Below are positions 61,648-64,000 of a stretch of 64,000 nucleotides of DNA, piece by piece. Both the position numbers and the translations under genes were made by a program. This stretch comes from Streptomyces endocoffeicus (GTDB taxonomy: Bacteria > Actinomycetota > Actinomycetes > Streptomycetales > Streptomycetaceae). The stretch covers positions 310,001 to 374,000 of the forward strand of contig NZ_JAERRG010000007.1 of assembly GCF_016741935.1 (NCBI RefSeq), given 5' to 3'. Numbering within the stretch: position 1 is the stretch's first letter; every line of letters starts with the position of its first letter. Under the pieces are notes generated by a model. The model saw only the letters and a program-made list of their open reading frames with translations. It was not told where the DNA came from and did not search any database.

Positions 61648-63503
61648 GGGTGGGACTCCGTCTCGGCTCGGGGGGTGGTCGATGGGGGAAACGCTTCGGA
61701 GTCCGTGGAACGGACGTCGAGGGCGCCGTCCGGGCGGAGAGTGACCAGCAGATGGCGGCGCCAGGCGGCGTCGTCCCGCTCGGGGCGGTCCTCGCGCCAG
61801 TGGCAGCCGCGGGTCTCCTCGCGGCGGAGCGCGGCGGCCACCAGGACCCGGGCGACGAGATGGAGGTTGGTGGCCTCCCACGTCTCGACCCCGGGCTCGG
61901 CCGTCTTGCCGTCCCGCCGCAGCTGCGCCGCGGCGTCGTCCTGGACGCGCTCCAGCCGGTCGGCGGCGCGGGCCAGGCTCTCGGCGGAGCGGAGCACCCC
62001 GGCGCCGTGGGTCATGATGTGCTGGATCTCGTAGCGGGCCTCCGAGGCGAGCAGGGGCGCGTCGCCGGAAGCAGCGGGAGAAGCGGGAGAAGCGGCGGGA
62101 GCCGATGGCCCGGTCCGCCCCGCGGGCCGCTCGCGTCCCCCGGCCCCGGCGGACACCGCCCCAGAGGACTCCGGCCCGGCGGACTCCGTCCCAGCGGACC
62201 CCGGCCCGGCAGGCTCCGACTCAGCGGTGATGTCCTCCGCGATGCGCTCCGCGAAGACCAGGCCCTCGAGAAGGGAGTTGGAGGCCAGGCGGTTGGCGCC
62301 GTGGACGCCGGTGCAGGCGACCTCCCCACAGGCGTAGAGACCGGGCACGGTGGTGCGGCCGCGCAGATCGGTGCGGACCCCGCCGCTCGCGTAGTGCGCG
62401 GCCGGGGCGACCGGGATGGGCTCGGTCACCGGGTCGATGCCATGGGCGCGGCAGGCGGCGAGGATGGTCGGGAAGCGCCGCTCCCACATCTCGGCCCCGA
62501 AGTGGCGCGCGTCCAGGTACATATGCTCGGCGCCGCGCTCCCCCATCCGCCGCATGATGCCCTTGGCGACGATGTCACGGGGCGCCAGCTCGGCCAGCTC
62601 GTGCTGCCCGAGCATGAACCGCACCCCGTCGGCGTCGACGAGATGGGCGCCCTCGCCGCGCACCGCCTCCGAGACCAGCGGCTGCTGGCCCTCCGCCTCG
62701 GGGCCCAGCCACAGCACCGTGGGGTGGAACTGCACAAACTCCAGATCGCTGATCTCGGCCCCCGCGCGCAGCGCGAGCGCGACGCCATCGCCGGTGGAGA
62801 CGGCGGGGTTGGTGGTGGCGGAGAAGATCTGGCCCATGCCGCCCGTGGCGAGCACGACCGCGTCCGCCGAGACCGCGCCCACACCGTCCCGCTGGCCCTC
62901 GCCCATGACGTGCAGGGTGACCCCGGCCGCCCGGCCGGAGCCGTCCCTGAGCAGATCGAGCACCAGGGCGTTCTCCACGGTCTCGATACCGGCCGCGCGG
63001 ACCGCGTCGACCAGGGCCCGGGAGATCTCCGCGCCGGTCGCGTCGCCGCCCGCGTGGGCGATCCGGCGGCGGTGGTGGCCGCCCTCGCGGGTCAGCAGGA
63101 TCTCGCCCGTGGCGTCGTCGGCGTCGAAGCGGGCGCCGGTGGCGATGAGCCGGCGCACCGCGTCGGGCCCCTCGGTGACCAGCGCCCGTACGGCCTGCTC
63201 GTCGCAGAGCCCGGCACCGGCCACCAGCGTGTCGTCCAGATGCTGCTCGGGGGTGTCGCCCTCGCCGAGGGCGGCGGCTATGCCGCCCTGGGCCCAGCGC
63301 GTGGAGCCGTCGTCCAGGCGGGCCTTGGTGACCACGGTGACCTTGGCCCCGGCCGCGGCGCAGCGCAGCGCCACGGTCAGCCCGGCGACCCCGGAGCCGA
63401 CGACCACGACATCGGCCTCGGTGGCCCAGCCGGGGGCGGGGGCGCGCAGGGCGGCGGCGGGGGCGGTGGCCCCGGCCGCCGGGCGCCCGGTCGGACGGGT
63501 CAT
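61644..63503 (-). CDS. nadB: L-aspartate oxidase
   Basis: A 619-aa flavoenzyme oxidising aspartate to iminoaspartate. The FAD fold begins [30 protein letters not shown]; the active-site region is [13 protein letters not shown] and then [15 protein letters not shown]; later [48 protein letters not shown]. The linker before the C-terminal helical domain is a 50-residue Ser/Gly/Ala-rich expansion. ATG 63503 overlaps the panC stop. No nadA is seen in the window. Confidence 0.96.
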   Translation of the reverse strand: MTRPTGRPAAGATAPAAALRAPAPGWATEADVVVVGSGVAGLTVALRCAAAGAKVTVVTKARLDDGSTRWAQGGIAAALGEGDTPEQHLDDTLVAGAGLCDEQAVRALVTEGPDAVRRLIATGARFDADDATGEILLTREGGHHRRRIAHAGGDATGAEISRALVDAVRAAGIETVENALVLDLLRDGSGRAAGVTLHVMGEGQRDGVGAVSADAVVLATGGMGQIFSATTNPAVSTGDGVALALRAGAEISDLEFVQFHPTVLWLGPEAEGQQPLVSEAVRGEGAHLVDADGVRFMLGQHELAELAPRDIVAKGIMRRMGERGAEHMYLDARHFGAEMWERRFPTILAACRAHGIDPVTEPIPVAPAAHYASGGVRTDLRGRTTVPGLYACGEVACTGVHGANRLASNSLLEGLVFAERIAEDITAESEPAGPGSAGTESAGPESSGAVSAGAGGRERPAGRTGPSAPAASPASPAASGDAPLLASEARYEIQHIMTHGAGVLRSAESLARAADRLERVQDDAAAQLRRDGKTAEPGVETWEATNLHLVARVLVAAALRREETRGCHWREDRPERDDAAWRRHLLVTLRPDGALDVRSTDSEAFPPSTTPRAETESHP

Positions 63504-64000
63504 CGGGCGGCTCCGATCCACAGGCGGATGTTGTCTATCAGGCGGGTGGCGCCGACCTTGGCGGCGACGGCCAGCACGGCCTCGCCAGTGTGTCCGTCGG
63601 AGACGTCGGTGAAGTCGGCGGGGTCGACCAGGGCCAGATAGTCCAGGACGAGCGGCGGTTCGAGCCCCGCCGCCTCGTCGAGCACCGCCCGCGCCGCGGA
63701 CCGCACCGCGGCGGGCGACGCGACCCGTATGAGCTCGTGCTCCTCGGACCCGGCCGGGCCCTCCCCGGCCGCCAGCAGCCCCGCGTCGCGCCCCGCGAAC
63801 AGCGCCCGGGACAGGGCCAGCGCGGTGTCCCGCTCCTGGGCCGTCAGATAGCGGTTACGGCTGGAGAGGGCGAGCCCGTCGCCCTCCCGGACGGTGGGGA
63901 CGCCGACGATCTCCACGGGGAAGTTCAGGTCGTGGACCATCCGGCGGACCAGCGACAGCTGCTGGGCGTCCTTCTCGCCGAAGAAGGCGATGTCGGGGCG
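63500..64000 (-). CDS. panC: Pantothenate synthetase (5' end outside window)
   Basis: The frame is open at the right edge, so the N-terminus is missing. The 166 visible residues start [39 protein letters not shown] and include [12 protein letters not shown], the ATP-binding signature of pantoate-beta-alanine ligases. It makes pantothenate from pantoate and beta-alanine. It is the first visible gene of the operon and overlaps nadB by ATGA. Confidence 0.95.
   Translation of the reverse strand, partial: RPDIAFFGEKDAQQLSLVRRMVHDLNFPVEIVGVPTVREGDGLALSSRNRYLTAQERDTALALSRALFAGRDAGLLAAGEGPAGSEEHELIRVASPAAVRSAARAVLDEAAGLEPPLVLDYLALVDPADFTDVSDGHTGEAVLAVAAKVGATRLIDNIRLWIGAAR

Overview
The window is a piece of chromosome from a Streptomyces-type actinomycete. 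The base composition is very GC-rich with strong third-position GC bias, GTG starts are frequent, and the gene set is typical of the genus. It includes the mycothiol genes mshA and mshD, Lsr2, a ClpC/ClgR arrangement, an XRE/DUF397/ATPase developmental-type triad, an nSTAND-WD40 giant, M48 and ECF sigma genes, and a polyphosphate kinase with a CHAD protein. No tRNA, rRNA, CRISPR array, integrase or intact insertion sequence was seen. One small remnant of an IS21-type istB gene is present.

Layout. 0-6 kb: the 3' end of phoU, a 41-residue cysteine-rich metallothionein-like peptide, a small hypothetical gene, and a 1,398-residue STAND NTPase with 14 WD40 repeats. 6-10.3 kb: FkbM methyltransferase, DHFR-family protein, a GntR regulator coupled to a glycosyltransferase, and a DJ-1/PfpI protein. 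10.3-16.6 kb: an accessory patch with a winged-helix regulator and its operators, an anti-sigma-like ATPase, a UTRA-only protein coupled to a full GntR-UTRA regulator, divergent GIY-YIG and OGG-fold genes, a secreted protein, and a VOC gene whose 3' end runs into an istB fragment. 16.6-27.3 kb: gpmA, an MFS exporter, a three-gene ECF-sigma/M48 operon, a Tat-exported beta-helix protein, YbjN, mshA and a methyltransferase. 27-37.3 kb: APC permease, an HTH regulator divergent from an aldo-keto reductase, and a MocR regulator divergent from a five-gene operon (binding-protein-fold enzyme, nitrilase, and a polar amino-acid ABC transporter).

37.3-45.3 kb is a phosphate/polyphosphate and mycothiol block: NUDIX, CHAD, ppk, mshD and a secreted 5'-nucleotidase, with PHO-box-like repeats before ppk and before the nucleotidase. 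45.3-52.8 kb is a second accessory block that looks like a resistance/defence island. It holds a macrolide-type glycosyltransferase preceded by a nine-codon leader ORF and a long attenuator-like hairpin, a DUF397/XRE/ATPase triad, an Rpn-like PD-(D/E)XK gene with an internal Shine-Dalgarno plus ATG for its C-terminal domain and a free-standing copy of that domain just downstream, and a NACHT NTPase. 52.9-64 kb is conserved housekeeping: clpC, a prim-pol-like gene, lsr2, a GNAT acetyltransferase, a BlaI-type regulator, and the panC-nadB-nadC-coaX NAD/CoA cofactor operon. The start of coaX is partly duplicated between nadC and coaX.

The most interesting items are the attenuator in front of the macrolide glycosyltransferase, the Rpn-like gene with intragenic and stand-alone C-terminal products next to a NACHT gene, the pair of covarying palindromes between mshD and the 5'-nucleotidase, and the partial coaX duplication.
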